Shown here: piece by piece, positions 54,138-63,458 of the stretch | How positions within the stretch are numbered: position 1 is the first letter of the stretch | How the letters are laid out: every line of letters begins with the position of its first letter | From: Snuella sedimenti | GTDB lineage: Bacteria > Bacteroidota > Bacteroidia > Flavobacteriales > Flavobacteriaceae | Assembly (NCBI RefSeq): GCF_016428595.1 | Contig: NZ_JAELVQ010000005.1 | Location: forward strand, 136,827-200,826 | DNA length: 64,000 bases | Direction of reading: 5' to 3' | Program-made: the position numbers and the translations under genes | The notes under the pieces: generated by a model | Databases searched by the model: none | The model's input: only the letters and a program-made list of their open reading frames with translations | What the model was told of the DNA's origin: nothing

Positions 54138-56186
54138 ATGAATAACCTTATAAATAAACTGTATAGAAACCATGCCTTAATTTATAAAGGTTTATTATTT
54201 GTGTGTACTACCTTTTTAATAGTGTACTTGTTCCCAAAGAGTGGGAAATTTAGATATAATTTTGAACGGGGCAAACCTTGGCAATCCGAAAACCTATATG
54301 CTCCATTTGATTTTGCCATTAAAAAATCGGAAGAAGAAATAGATTCTGAAAAGAAAAACATTACGGAAAATGCCTCTTTGTTCTTTAATGTTGATAATAC
54401 TATAAGGACAAAAGTAAACAATTTGTACCCCAATGCCTTTACAAAAGCCTTTTCAGAAACTGTTCCTAAACCATTATTGGACACATTGTTTAGTGCTGGA
54501 AAGGAAATTATTTCAGATTTATACACTTTTGGTGTTCTAAGTGAAAGTTATAACTTCTCAGGTGATCGAGCGGTAACGCTATTAGATGAAAGGGTTGAAA
54601 AGCAGAATACGTTATTTGTTAATCTAGTAGGACAAAACGAGATTACTGAAATTATTGATAAGATATTGATAAAGTATGATTTATCCCAATACAAAACAAC
54701 ATTTGTTTCGTTGTTTTTTGATCTTATCGAACCTAATTTGACTTTTGACAAGTCGTTTACAGATAAAGTTTTACAAGAAGAACTTGATAAAATAGCTTAT
54801 GCTAGAGGCAGTATTGAAAGGGAAACGCTAATTGTTTCTAAAGGAGAAGTAGTTGAAGGTGATAAATTTCAAATATTAAAATCATTACAATCGGAATATG
54901 AATCGCAGATATGGACCAAGTCCAATTATTATTGGGTTTTGTTTGCGTATACCTTGTTGGTTGCCTTGGCGCTTTTAATGTTGTTATTGTTTTTAAGGAA
55001 GTACCGAACAAAAGTTTTTGAGAATAATACTAAGGTGACCTTTATTTTTTTCAATATATTCTTAATGGTATTCATTACTACTTTGGTGGTTAATTACAAT
55101 TCGAAATACATTTATGTAGTGCCTATTTGTATTTTACCCCTGGTATTCAAAGCTTTTTTCGATGCGCGTTTAGGGTTGTTTTCACATGTTATTACGGTAT
55201 TGTTGTTAGGATCGATAGTTCCTAATAGCTATGAGTATATGTTTCTTCAAATTACGGCAGGGATCGTGACTATATTAACGGTTTCAGAACTCTATAAAAG
55301 AGCCAATTTGTTTATTTCCGTAGGACAAATAACCTTAATCTATATTGTGGCTTATTTTGCGTTTTTTGTTATCCATGAAGGAAGTGTGGAGACAATTAAA
55401 TGGGAAACTTTTGTATGGTTTATCTTATGTGGTTTAGCTACTTTATTTGTTCAACCTTTAATATATGCTTATGAAAAGTTGTTTGGTTTAGTATCCGATG
55501 TATCTCTTTTAGAGCTATCTGATACGAACTCAAAATTATTAAAAGAGTTGTCTAATAAAGCACCAGGAACTTTTCATCATTCATTGAACGTTGCTAATTT
55601 GGCTGAAGCCTCTGCAAACGAAATAGGGGCAAATGCCATGCTTGTAAGGGTAGGGGCATTGTACCATGATATTGGTAAGATGAAAAACCCAACTTACTTT
55701 ACCGAAAACCAATCAACAGGTATTAACCCTCATGACGAACTGTCTTCGAAAGAGAGTGCACGAATAATTATAGATCACGTTATTGATGGAATTGAAATAG
55801 CCAGAAAGAACAAACTACCGGACCGTGTAATTGATTTTATTAGAACACACCACGGTACAAGTGTCGTTTATTATTTTTATATGAAGGAAAAAGAGGATTT
55901 TGACGAAGTGGAATCATCCGATTTTAGTTATCCCGGTCCTAGACCATTTAGTAAGGAAACAGCTATTTTGATGATGTGCGATAGTATTGAAGCGGCATCA
56001 AAAAGTTTAAAAGAACCTACATCTACAAAAATTGATGCCTTTGTTGAAAACATCATAAACAAGCAGATAGAGGATGGGCAATTTTTAAATGCGAACATAA
56101 CTTTTAAAGAAATTCAGTCCATTAAGAAAGTTCTAAAGCACAAGCTTGCAAACATTTACCATTTAAGGATTGAATACCCTGAATAA
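54138..56186 (+). CDS. 7TM-HD membrane phosphodiesterase, PgpH-like
   Basis: This 682-residue protein has an N-terminal membrane segment (about 15-33), a large extracytoplasmic 7TMR-HDED domain (about 35-260), a bundle of seven membrane segments (about 265-450) and a cytoplasmic HD domain with His-His near 480 (TFHHSLNVA) and His-Asp near 510 (LYHDIGKM). The layout is that of PgpH, which degrades cyclic di-AMP in other bacteria; this substrate is inferred. It stands upstream of the tRNA cluster. Confidence 0.93.
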   Translation: MNNLINKLYRNHALIYKGLLFVCTTFLIVYLFPKSGKFRYNFERGKPWQSENLYAPFDFAIKKSEEEIDSEKKNITENASLFFNVDNTIRTKVNNLYPNAFTKAFSETVPKPLLDTLFSAGKEIISDLYTFGVLSESYNFSGDRAVTLLDERVEKQNTLFVNLVGQNEITEIIDKILIKYDLSQYKTTFVSLFFDLIEPNLTFDKSFTDKVLQEELDKIAYARGSIERETLIVSKGEVVEGDKFQILKSLQSEYESQIWTKSNYYWVLFAYTLLVALALLMLLLFLRKYRTKVFENNTKVTFIFFNIFLMVFITTLVVNYNSKYIYVVPICILPLVFKAFFDARLGLFSHVITVLLLGSIVPNSYEYMFLQITAGIVTILTVSELYKRANLFISVGQITLIYIVAYFAFFVIHEGSVETIKWETFVWFILCGLATLFVQPLIYAYEKLFGLVSDVSLLELSDTNSKLLKELSNKAPGTFHHSLNVANLAEASANEIGANAMLVRVGALYHDIGKMKNPTYFTENQSTGINPHDELSSKESARIIIDHVIDGIEIARKNKLPDRVIDFIRTHHGTSVVYYFYMKEKEDFDEVESSDFSYPGPRPFSKETAILMMCDSIEAASKSLKEPTSTKIDAFVENIINKQIEDGQFLNANITFKEIQSIKKVLKHKLANIYHLRIEYPE

Positions 56187-56212
56187 TTTTTATAAAAAAC
56201 TAAAAAAAATAG

Positions 56213-56243
56213 TTGCGTTGTACGTTCCTTTAGCCTACATTTG
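56213..56243 (+). promoter_or_regulatory. promoter of the tRNA cluster
   Basis: TTG at 56213-56215 and TACATTTG at 56236-56243 are separated by 20 bases, matching the Bacteroidota promoter. It lies 36 bases upstream of tRNA-Ser. It is one of the two best promoters in the window. Confidence 0.65.
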
Positions 56244-56279
56244 CAACCGCAAATTTATTGCAGCGTTCATTAAAAATTA

Positions 56280-56363
56280 GGAGAGGTGCCAGAGTGGTAA
56301 TGGAGCAGATTGCTAATCTGTCAACGCGTAAGTGTTGCCCGGGTTCGAATCCCGGTCTCTCCG
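56280..56363 (+). tRNA. tRNA-Ser (GCT)
   Basis: The acceptor stem GGAGAGG pairs with TCTCTCC (one G-T pair). The anticodon loop TTGCTAA has GCT at 56312-56314. A long variable arm and the GGTTCGAATC T-loop are typical of class II tRNA-Ser. CCA is not encoded. Confidence 0.93.
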
Positions 56364-56508
56364 CAAATAAGACAAATATTTTATAACGGGGTTTAGTACC
56401 ACATTAAGTTCGGAACAAGCTTCACTCGGTTTCCAGTCTACTTCAATTGGGTTAACAATTGGAATTGGGTTTTAACGTTTAGGGTATTTCAAGTCGAATG
56501 ACTGTTTT

Positions 56509-56583
56509 CGGGGTGTAGCGTAGCCCGGTCATCGCGCCTGCTTTGGGAGCAGGAGGTCGCAGGTTCGAATCCTGCCACCCCGA
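56509..56583 (+). tRNA. tRNA-Pro (TGG)
   Basis: The acceptor stem CGGGGTG pairs perfectly with CACCCCG. The anticodon stem is CCTGC with GCAGG, and its loop TTTGGGA has TGG at 56544-56546. The T-loop is GGTTCGAATCC. It lies 145 bases after tRNA-Ser. Confidence 0.95.
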
Positions 56584-56590
56584 CTTTATT

Positions 56591-56664
56591 GGTCGCGTAG
56601 CTCAGCTGGATAGAGCATCTGCCTTCTAAGCAGACGGTCACAGGTTCGAATCCTGTCGCGATCA
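56591..56664 (+). tRNA. tRNA-Arg (TCT)
   Basis: The acceptor stem GGTCGCG pairs with CGCGATC. The anticodon stem is TCTGC with GCAGA, and its loop CTTCTAA has TCT at 56625-56627. It starts seven bases after tRNA-Pro. A terminator follows. Confidence 0.95.
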
Positions 56665-56674
56665 CAAGAGTAAT

Positions 56675-56705
56675 AAGGCTTTCGAGAAATCGAGAGCCTT
56701 TCTTG
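56675..56705 (+). terminator. rho-independent terminator of the tRNA cluster
   Basis: AAGGCTTTCGA (56675-56685) pairs with TCGAGAGCCTT (56690-56700) around a GAAA tetraloop, with one T-G pair; T-rich sequence follows. Confidence 0.85.
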
Positions 56706-56791
56706 TTTAAAAAAATGCATACTTTGGATGAAGCCTTCTCTAAAAATAGGACAGACTCGTTGTTCATGCTTGATACCTGCCAAACGAACAC

Positions 56792-57208
56792 CTAGTTATT
56801 GGTAACAGTATTGTTTATAATGATTTCGTTCAGTTTTTGAGTGTCCGATTCCACAATTTCATTAAGGTCAAACGCAATTGTTTTTCCGTCTTTTTTTGTT
56901 ATAACCAACTTTTTATCATTCAGTTCCGTTGTTTTAATTTGGTCAAAGCTCAAGGATTTTCCTATAAAAGAATTTATTCGGATAAGAGCACCTTTTTTGT
57001 TCCATTGAACATAGTTTTTGTACCAAAATATTTTACTGTAATGAATCGTTATAATTAAAAACCCAATAACGTTTAAATATTTATTCAGTTTTGGATTTGA
57101 AAAATCAATAATTTCAAATGTTCCGACTAGAATACAAGCAAGAGCAAAAATCATTATTGCTATTGATTTCCAATTTCCTCCAATATGGTCAAAATGAACG
57201 TTTCTCAT
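56792..57208 (-). CDS. small membrane protein, PH-like
   Basis: This 138-residue protein has two membrane segments near the N-terminus (about 15-35 and 42-62) and a C-terminal soluble part, QWNKKGALIRINSFIGKSLSFDQIKTTELNDKKLVI, that resembles bacterial PH-like domains (two short key stretches only). It lies 30 bases after the STM3941-like gene in the same direction. The function is unknown. Both genes look like a small accessory set between the tRNA cluster and the CPBP protease. Confidence 0.75.
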   Translation of the reverse strand: MRNVHFDHIGGNWKSIAIMIFALACILVGTFEIIDFSNPKLNKYLNVIGFLIITIHYSKIFWYKNYVQWNKKGALIRINSFIGKSLSFDQIKTTELNDKKLVITKKDGKTIAFDLNEIVESDTQKLNEIIINNTVTNN

Positions 57209-57238
57209 TTATTTGTTCAGTTTTATATTATACCAATG

Positions 57239-57787
57239 TTACCCAACGTTTTTATTTCGTTCAAATTCGGTTTGTACTAACTTTTCAAGTTCTCCGAAAT
57301 CATATTTAAGGGTATTAGATATAATCGAAAGTGGTGTCCCGTATATTTTCATATTGGAACGCATAAGTTTTGCTTTCATTCCACTTTTTGCTTTTCCGAT
57401 ATATTTCTCAGGATTTGTTACGTTAATCAACAGAAATTTGGTTGACATAACTTGCTTTGTTGTAATAACAGATATATCACTCCATTCAATAAGTCCAATA
57501 CTTGATGCGTTTGAATTGTCGGTTATTCCGTTCGAGTCGAGAATCAGCCCAATCCTTTTGTCAAATATTTTTCGAAACCCGTAAATTCCAGTACCTCCAA
57601 AAAATAAAATCCCCAAAACTCCAAATCCTTTAATTACTATTGGGTTTCTTAAAAAAGGTAACGGCATGTCCCTAAAATTGCCTGCATGTGAAAACAGCCA
57701 AACTCCTGCTAAAACTAATAGCAAAGAGCCTATAGTTAGACGAATTATTTTATTTCTGCTTAATGGTATTTCAATTTTTGCTTTCAT
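57239..57787 (-). CDS. STM3941-like membrane protein
   Basis: This 182-residue protein has two membrane segments (about 15-35 and 48-70) and a PH-like C-terminal part. The start KIEIPLSRNKIIRLTIGSLL is similar to the STM3941 family, by recall. Its stop TAA lies within a GTTGGGTAA string that recurs in form near accessory genes (see findings). The function is unknown. It is probably cotranscribed with the next gene. Confidence 0.75.
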   Translation of the reverse strand: MKAKIEIPLSRNKIIRLTIGSLLLVLAGVWLFSHAGNFRDMPLPFLRNPIVIKGFGVLGILFFGGTGIYGFRKIFDKRIGLILDSNGITDNSNASSIGLIEWSDISVITTKQVMSTKFLLINVTNPEKYIGKAKSGMKAKLMRSNMKIYGTPLSIISNTLKYDFGELEKLVQTEFERNKNVG

Positions 57788-58123
57788 TTTGTCAGTTTTC
57801 CCAAATGTTGGCTAACACGTTAAACGCGGCATCATTATCTAATTTATCACCTTTAGTTTCTGGATAATCAGAACTTTTGTTCCACTAATTATAATTTTCA
57901 GGATATAAATATATATAAAAACTTACAACCCTTGTTTGGAAAAGCCTTTTTTCTATTAAAATGACAACAGGCTATTTTTTTAACCGAATAATTAAACTGC
58001 TACGAGTTTCGCCTTAACGAGTCGGCTAACCGACCAACCATCGGTTCAGTCAACCCTTCGATTGAGCCTGAGTCGAGCTTGTGGAAATGCTTAGGACAGG
58101 CTCGGCCGTACCGACAGAGAATC
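57788..58123. other. intergenic region with a GC-richer palindromic stretch
   Basis: No gene is seen. At 57797-57830 lies a GCTAACACGTTAAACGCGGC string. From about 58015 to 58110 the DNA is richer in GC, with repeated CGACCAACC, GAGCCTGAGTCGAG and GGACAGGCTCGG words that can fold on each other. It looks like a degenerate intergenic repeat. Confidence 0.4.
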
Positions 58124-58906
58124 TTAGTTATTGTGTGTAGTTATTTTTTTTAATCCAATGTATGTTAGAAAACACCCGATTATAAAAAACAACCAGTAGG
58201 TCAAGTTGTATTGTGAATCAGAAAATAAACTTTCATAAGACACTCCTGAAATTGGAACAATATTTATTACTCCGTTTACTAAAATATGTAGTAATATGGA
58301 ATATCCTATCTTTCTTGTTTTTATGTAAACAAAACCTAAAGCTAGTCCTGCAATGAAAGTAGGTATTATGTTATATGGCGTAATAAAATGAACAAAAGAA
58401 AAGCATAAACTGGACACAAATAAAGCTTTATAGATACTGTTTGTTTTAAGTAATTTTTCTAATAGAAACCTTCTGAAGAACAATTCTTCGAATATTGGGG
58501 TCATTAGGATTATATATATACCATTAACTAAAGTTAGCATATGTTTATTATTGGTGTTGCCCAAATTATCCATATTTGGGAGGAAATTCAGGTGGATTGT
58601 TAAATCCATAAATGGTTTGTTTAAAAGTAAAATCCCGATAGCTATAATCGGTATATATAAATAGATGTTTGGATTGTATTTACTTAGATTAAGAGCATTC
58701 ATGATGTTAAGTCTAGGTTTCCAAAAAAAATAGAATATTGTTAAGTGTGAACTTATAAGTACAATAAGAGGAGATAAAATTCTATATGAATCTGGTTTTA
58801 TTTTTGTGAGTTCTATTTTTTGAATTAGAAATTCATTACCAAGAAAAACTAGAAATGTAATAATAATTAAAAGAAGCGTTAGTAAAATGGCTTTAGTTGA
58901 ATTCAT
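58124..58906 (-). CDS. CPBP-family intramembrane metalloprotease
   Basis: This 260-residue protein has seven or eight membrane segments. The CPBP/Abi motifs are all present: Glu140, Glu141 and Arg145 in the EELFFRRFL motif, His173 in SFVHF, and His207 with Asn211 in HILVN. Members process prenylated proteins or act in bacteriocin self-protection; the substrate here is unknown. It is flanked on both sides by long non-coding stretches, as expected for an accessory gene. Confidence 0.9.
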   Translation of the reverse strand: MNSTKAILLTLLLIIITFLVFLGNEFLIQKIELTKIKPDSYRILSPLIVLISSHLTIFYFFWKPRLNIMNALNLSKYNPNIYLYIPIIAIGILLLNKPFMDLTIHLNFLPNMDNLGNTNNKHMLTLVNGIYIILMTPIFEELFFRRFLLEKLLKTNSIYKALFVSSLCFSFVHFITPYNIIPTFIAGLALGFVYIKTRKIGYSILLHILVNGVINIVPISGVSYESLFSDSQYNLTYWLFFIIGCFLTYIGLKKITTHNN

Positions 58907-59232
58907 TTCTGTTTTTTAGTGATAGTTCTGTGTTAATTTTGGCTAATTTAAAGTTATAGTTTTAAAATCAGTATTTTATAAAATATTAAAATTTCCCACC
59001 TTTTCTTAAGTTTTAAATCTCAATTCACTCATTTTTACGTTAACATATGTACTGAAGAATTTTTGGGTTCTATGAGGGATTACAGCTAACGTTTTGTGTA
59101 AGCGTAGTGCTAGAATACGAGCAATTATTTTTATACAATGTGTGTGCCTGTACGGGCTTAACCATTTGTTTATTTATGATTTAAATGAAAAAGAGGGGAT
59201 AAAAGTGTCTTTATAATCTACAAGAGAACTTA
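58907..59232. other. intergenic region with an attC-like dyad
   Basis: No gene is seen. At about 59090-59155 the string CTAACGTTTTGTGTAAGC is answered, imperfectly, by TATACAATGTGTGTGC about 40 bases on. This type of dyad is familiar from Bacteroidota intergenic DNA next to accessory genes. There is no integrase gene in the window. Confidence 0.35.
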
Positions 59233-60411
59233 CTAAACTTTGCTGGTGACAAGAATAACCTTGTTTTTATTTATATCTGTTGTGAAAAATAAATAAACGC
59301 TACCGCCGTCTTTAATGTTCAGCTTTTTTCGTATTTGTTGAACAGTTTCGGGAAAATTACGCGTGGTAATATTCGCTTTGCAAATACCTGTTTTTTTTAG
59401 GGCTTTTTTACTATAAGATAAAACAGCATCAATTTTAAAAGATCGTCCAGGGAAATTAATTAATTCATTGCTAGTGTATAGGTGCGAATGTTTGTGGAGT
59501 TTAAAAATTTTAAATTTATGTGATACAGCATTAAAGCCTCCAGCTTTTAAAATGGCGCTATTGGGTTCGTACAAATAGGTGAGAGGGCTATGGAATAGGG
59601 GAGATATTGTGCTTTCGCTATTTAATTTAAAATTAAAATGTTCCTCTTTTTCAGGTTTTATGTTTACGGTTTTAATGGTTATGTCACCAATAAAATTTTG
59701 TTCTAAAATCCAAAGGAGTTCTTTTACTTCGTTATTGATGGCAACCACATGAATAGTTTTAACATGTTTTAGTTCGTCAATACCAACAGATAAATCGAGC
59801 AGGGGTGAGGTTTTAATTAATACGTTTTTTGATCGTTTGAATAGTATGTCCAAATGCTCAGGTACATTTGGCAAACAATCGTTTAAAAAGAAAACTTTGC
59901 CCTTACTATCATGACGTCGTGATGGGTCAATGTAAATCCAATCGTAGGTTTTTGTGCTATTTTTTAAAAATTCAATACCATCAATACAGTATGTTTTAAT
60001 GTTTGTAACACCTAACTGCTTATAATTATGGGTAACAATAGCAGAAAGAGAGAGGTTTATTTCACAGTGTTCTACATTTTTAAACGCATTAGAAAAAAAA
60101 TAGCAATCAACCCCAAACCCACCGGTTAAGTCAACTATAGAGTCTCCTGATATTAACCCTACTTTGTATAGAGCAGTGACTTGGGAAGAGGTTTGTTCAA
60201 TATTTAATTTGTTAGGGAAATAAATACCGTTTGTTTTAAACCAAATTGGTAACTTCTTTTCACAACGTTTTTTTGCTTCAATTTGTTCGGCTATCTCTTT
60301 GGTGTCCACATTCGGAAAAGAAGTGCCTTTCAAGAGAATTGAGCTGACATCAACCTTCAGGTTTTTATTTATAAATTCCTGTATGTTATGATTTAATATA
60401 AGTTTATTCAA
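59233..60411 (-). CDS. class I SAM-dependent methyltransferase with THUMP-like C-terminal domain
   Basis: This 392-residue protein has a SAM-binding motif SIVDLTGGFGVD (about 91-102), a catalytic-type IDPSRRH (about 161-167) and a C-terminal region that resembles a THUMP-like domain. RNA is a likely substrate, but this is inferred. The start is TTG at 60411, as no ATG precedes the conserved part. The gene starts seven bases after the AI-2E family gene, so the two are probably in one operon. Confidence 0.85.
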   Translation of the reverse strand: MNKLILNHNIQEFINKNLKVDVSSILLKGTSFPNVDTKEIAEQIEAKKRCEKKLPIWFKTNGIYFPNKLNIEQTSSQVTALYKVGLISGDSIVDLTGGFGVDCYFFSNAFKNVEHCEINLSLSAIVTHNYKQLGVTNIKTYCIDGIEFLKNSTKTYDWIYIDPSRRHDSKGKVFFLNDCLPNVPEHLDILFKRSKNVLIKTSPLLDLSVGIDELKHVKTIHVVAINNEVKELLWILEQNFIGDITIKTVNIKPEKEEHFNFKLNSESTISPLFHSPLTYLYEPNSAILKAGGFNAVSHKFKIFKLHKHSHLYTSNELINFPGRSFKIDAVLSYSKKALKKTGICKANITTRNFPETVQQIRKKLNIKDGGSVYLFFTTDINKNKVILVTSKV

Positions 60412-60418
60412 AGTAATT

Positions 60419-61507
60419 CTATAAACCCTTGGTGAGCTTTTTAACTATTTTATTTTCTGATAAGAAGGCTTTTAAGATAACTTTTATAGTCGTATAGGCC
60501 GGTACGGCAATAATCAATCCTATGATGCCAAATAAAATACCAGCGATAAGAATGACCAAAAATATCTCTAAAGGATGCGATTTAACACTTTTGGAAAATA
60601 TAACAGGTTGACTAAAAAAGTTATCGACTAATTGGCCAATACCAAAAACTACTAAAACCCACAATGTACTTGGTAAAATAACATCGCTAAAGCCTTCCCC
60701 CAAATGACTTGTCATCGTTAAAGTAACCATTAAAAAAACACCTATTAAAGGACCTACGTAAGGAATTAAATTAAGCAAAGCACATAAAAAAGCTATAACT
60801 ATGGCGTTTTCAACTCCTACAATAAGCAATCCTATAGTGTAAATAATAAAAAGAATGAGAATTTGAAAAATGAGTCCGACAAAGTATCTGGATAGCAGGT
60901 CTTTTATTTGGGTAGAAGACGTTTTCCATCGAGATTCCTTGCTGTCGGGTATAAACGTAAGGATGCCATTTTCGAGTAAACGGCTGTCCTTTAAAAAGAA
61001 AAACGAAATGAATAACACAGAGAATAGGGCAATACTAAAACTACCCAAACCACTAATAATTGAGTTTAAGAAATTGGGTATTAAAGAATAATCAATTTTA
61101 GTTAAAATATTGGTTTCTCTTATAGATTCCTCGATATCAATCTGATGGAGGTCAAAATAAGTGACAATTTCGATGTATAAATCTTCAATATTGCTTTGTA
61201 GCTGGTCGATATTTAAGAGCGATAAATTATGCCCTTGCTTTATCACCAATGGAACAAACAGTCCAATTAAACCAGCCAATACTCCAATAAGTAAAATCAT
61301 GGAGACAATAACAGCAATAGTGTTTTTAAATTTGAGTCGGTTTTGAAGAAAAAGAACGATAGGTCTTCCGATAAGCGATATAACAGCTGCTATGGCAACA
61401 TAAGCAATTACCGATTGTACCTCATAGAGAAATAGCCCCAATAATACTATTCCAGAAACTATTGCTAATGCTCTTAAAATGCCGTTGGAAATAATTTTTG
61501 AATTCAT
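60419..61507 (-). CDS. AI-2E family transporter (membrane permease)
   Basis: This 362-residue integral membrane protein has about eight membrane segments and the typical VGVENAIVIAFLCALLNLIPYVGPLIG region (positions 230-260). The family is named after a quorum-sensing autoinducer but many members have other roles, such as sodium/proton exchange. The substrate is unknown. It lies seven bases before the methyltransferase gene and 22 bases after the TrmH-family gene, so all three are probably cotranscribed. Confidence 0.9.
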   Translation of the reverse strand: MNSKIISNGILRALAIVSGIVLLGLFLYEVQSVIAYVAIAAVISLIGRPIVLFLQNRLKFKNTIAVIVSMILLIGVLAGLIGLFVPLVIKQGHNLSLLNIDQLQSNIEDLYIEIVTYFDLHQIDIEESIRETNILTKIDYSLIPNFLNSIISGLGSFSIALFSVLFISFFFLKDSRLLENGILTFIPDSKESRWKTSSTQIKDLLSRYFVGLIFQILILFIIYTIGLLIVGVENAIVIAFLCALLNLIPYVGPLIGVFLMVTLTMTSHLGEGFSDVILPSTLWVLVVFGIGQLVDNFFSQPVIFSKSVKSHPLEIFLVILIAGILFGIIGLIIAVPAYTTIKVILKAFLSENKIVKKLTKGL

Positions 61508-61529
61508 TTAGTAAATATATAAAATCCAT

Positions 61530-62030
61530 TTACATAAGTTGTTTGGTTATTTCATATAAAGCAATGTTGGTAGCCTGTACTACATTCATACTACTGTTAT
61601 TCCCAAACATATCTATGTGGATAATGGCATCAGAAATTTTTAAGATAGCATCAGAAATACCGAAATTCTCATCTCCAACAACAAGTGCAATTGGCTTTTT
61701 GTTTTGTAGTTTAAAATCATGAATAGGAGTGCTATTGGTTGTTATTTCTAAGCTTAGAATTTGATAATTGCTATTTTTTAAGTCTATTACAGTCTCTAAA
61801 GTAGATTTGCAAATCTCGTAATTAACAAATTTTTCAGTAGATCGCGATGTTTTTGATAGTTTTCGGCCTAAAGAAATATCTTCTCCGCACAGTATTAGCT
61901 TTTCGACTCCAAAAGCATCAGAAATCCTGAACAGGCTTCCTAAATTAGGAGCGTTTGATACCTGGTCGCTTACAACAGTAACTGGGAAAGTGCGTTTTGA
62001 AAAGTTGGTATTGTAATGGGTTAGTTGCAA
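61530..62030 (-). CDS. TrmH/SpoU-family RNA 2'-O-methyltransferase
   Basis: This 166-residue protein is a short SpoU-class methyltransferase with a SAM-binding knot. Motif 1 is NAPNLGSLFRISDAFG (26-41), motif 2 LVVGDENFGIS (about 116-126) and motif 3 MNVVQATNIALYEI (the last conserved block). It lacks the N-terminal substrate domain of the longer members, so the target RNA is uncertain. The start is TTG at 62030. Confidence 0.9.
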   Translation of the reverse strand: MQLTHYNTNFSKRTFPVTVVSDQVSNAPNLGSLFRISDAFGVEKLILCGEDISLGRKLSKTSRSTEKFVNYEICKSTLETVIDLKNSNYQILSLEITTNSTPIHDFKLQNKKPIALVVGDENFGISDAILKISDAIIHIDMFGNNSSMNVVQATNIALYEITKQLM

Positions 62031-62075
62031 TTGGGTTTAGTTAAGTTTAGAAAATTCTTTGGTGTCTTGTAATTG

Positions 62076-62717
62076 TTAATTTTCAAAAGCATATTTAACA
62101 ATGTTAGCACCCATTTTTAGAGCTTTTTCCCTAACATTGGCCGGATCATTGTGAACAGCTTCGTCCTCCCAGCCGTCGCCCAAATCACTTTCAAAAGTAA
62201 ATAATAATACCAAACGGTCTTCAAAAAAAATACCGAAAGCCTGAGGGCGTTTACCATCGTGTTCATGTATTTTGGGTAAACCATTAGGGAACTTGTAGAC
62301 AATATTAAATATAGCGTGGTTGGCAGGAAGCTCTAATAAATCTTTTCCAGGAAATACTTTTTTTAATTCTTTGGTTATATAGGGTCGCATACCATAGTTG
62401 TCGTCAATATGCAAGAAGCCTCCCGAAATTAAATAATTGCGAAGATTCTCAGCATCTGCTTCACTAAAAAATACATTACCGTGCCCCGTCATATGAATAA
62501 ATGGGTATTGAAAAATATCGGTGCTACCAGCCTCAACAGTTTGCGGTTTCTCATTTATTTTAGTGTTGATGTTGGCATTGCAAAAGGCTATTAAATTAGG
62601 GAGGGAAGTAGGATTGCCATACCAATCGCCACCACCTTTGTACTTTAAAACAGCCAAATCTTGTGAGAACAAGCTAGTAGTTAAAAATAAAAGTAGAAAT
62701 GTTATCGCTAATTTCAT
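62076..62717 (-). CDS. DUF4159-family exported protein
   Basis: This 213-residue protein has a signal peptide (about 1-19) and the DUF4159 domain, which resembles a class I glutamine-amidotransferase-like or ThuA-like fold: LAVLKYKGGGDWYG, MTGHGNVFFSE, LRNYLISGGFLHIDDNYG and LPANHAIF. Its role is unknown; in Bacteroidota it is often exported. It lies 24 bases after the rsmE gene and 45 bases before the TrmH gene, in one apparent run. Confidence 0.9.
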   Translation of the reverse strand: MKLAITFLLLFLTTSLFSQDLAVLKYKGGGDWYGNPTSLPNLIAFCNANINTKINEKPQTVEAGSTDIFQYPFIHMTGHGNVFFSEADAENLRNYLISGGFLHIDDNYGMRPYITKELKKVFPGKDLLELPANHAIFNIVYKFPNGLPKIHEHDGKRPQAFGIFFEDRLVLLFTFESDLGDGWEDEAVHNDPANVREKALKMGANIVKYAFEN

Positions 62718-62741
62718 ACAGTTGGAGCAATTATAATCTAT

Positions 62742-63449
62742 TTAGATTTCATTTACAAATGCAACACTATGGCAAGCTACAATGGCAGCTGTTTCAGTTC
62801 GCAATCTGGTTTTTCCCAAAGTTACAGGAATAAATTTATTTGACAGGGCGATCTCTATTTCTTTAACACTAAAATCCCCTTCAGGCCCAATTAATATGGT
62901 TGTGTCCTTTTGGAGGCGAAGTTTTTGCTTTAATGATTTCCTGTCTGTTTCTTCACAATGCGCTATAAACAGATCGCCTTCAAAATTTTGAGCCATAAAT
63001 TCTTTAAAGGAAACCATTTTATTAAGTTTTGGCAAATAACAATTTAGTGATTGTTTCATGGCAGATTGCAATATTTTTTCAAAACGTTCGGGTTTAATTA
63101 TTTTACGTTCACTATGGTCACAAATTATAGGAGTGATACTGTCAACACCAATCTCCGTGACCTTTTCTAAAAACCACTCGTAGCGATCGTTCATTTTTGT
63201 AGGAGCTACTACCAAATGAACCGCATAATGTCGTTTGGGTTGCTGTAGTCTTTCGGTAACAGTCACTAAACAATTTTTAATATCGGGTATTGTGATCGTA
63301 GCGGTAAAAATCCAACCTTTACCATTGGTTATTTGTAAGCTATCTCCAGTAGATTTACGTAACACTTTTATAATGTGTTTACTCTCTTCTTTTGGTAAAA
63401 GGAATTGAGAAGTGCTTTCGGTAATGTCAGGATTATAAAAAAGCTGCAT
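62742..63449 (-). CDS. rsmE: 16S rRNA (uracil1498-N3)-methyltransferase
   Basis: This 235-residue SPOUT-type enzyme methylates U1498 of 16S rRNA. It has the N-terminal PUA-like part (about 1-70, EESKHIIKVLRKSTGD), the SPOUT domain with ERKIIKPERFEKILQSAMKQ, the SAM motif LIGPEGDFSVKEIE and the knot LGKTRLRTETAAIVA. The tsaD gene lies nine bases upstream, and the DUF4159 gene 24 bases downstream. Confidence 0.94.
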   Translation of the reverse strand: MQLFYNPDITESTSQFLLPKEESKHIIKVLRKSTGDSLQITNGKGWIFTATITIPDIKNCLVTVTERLQQPKRHYAVHLVVAPTKMNDRYEWFLEKVTEIGVDSITPIICDHSERKIIKPERFEKILQSAMKQSLNCYLPKLNKMVSFKEFMAQNFEGDLFIAHCEETDRKSLKQKLRLQKDTTILIGPEGDFSVKEIEIALSNKFIPVTLGKTRLRTETAAIVACHSVAFVNEI

Positions 63450-63458
63450 ACAGTTGTT

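Noticed and set aside
56489-56791. Minus-strand open frames of 100 and 65 residues over the tRNA cluster
   Set aside because: They are antisense to tRNA-Pro and tRNA-Arg; the GFEPATSCSQSRRDDRATLHP-type product is a well-known false protein made by tRNA reverse frames.
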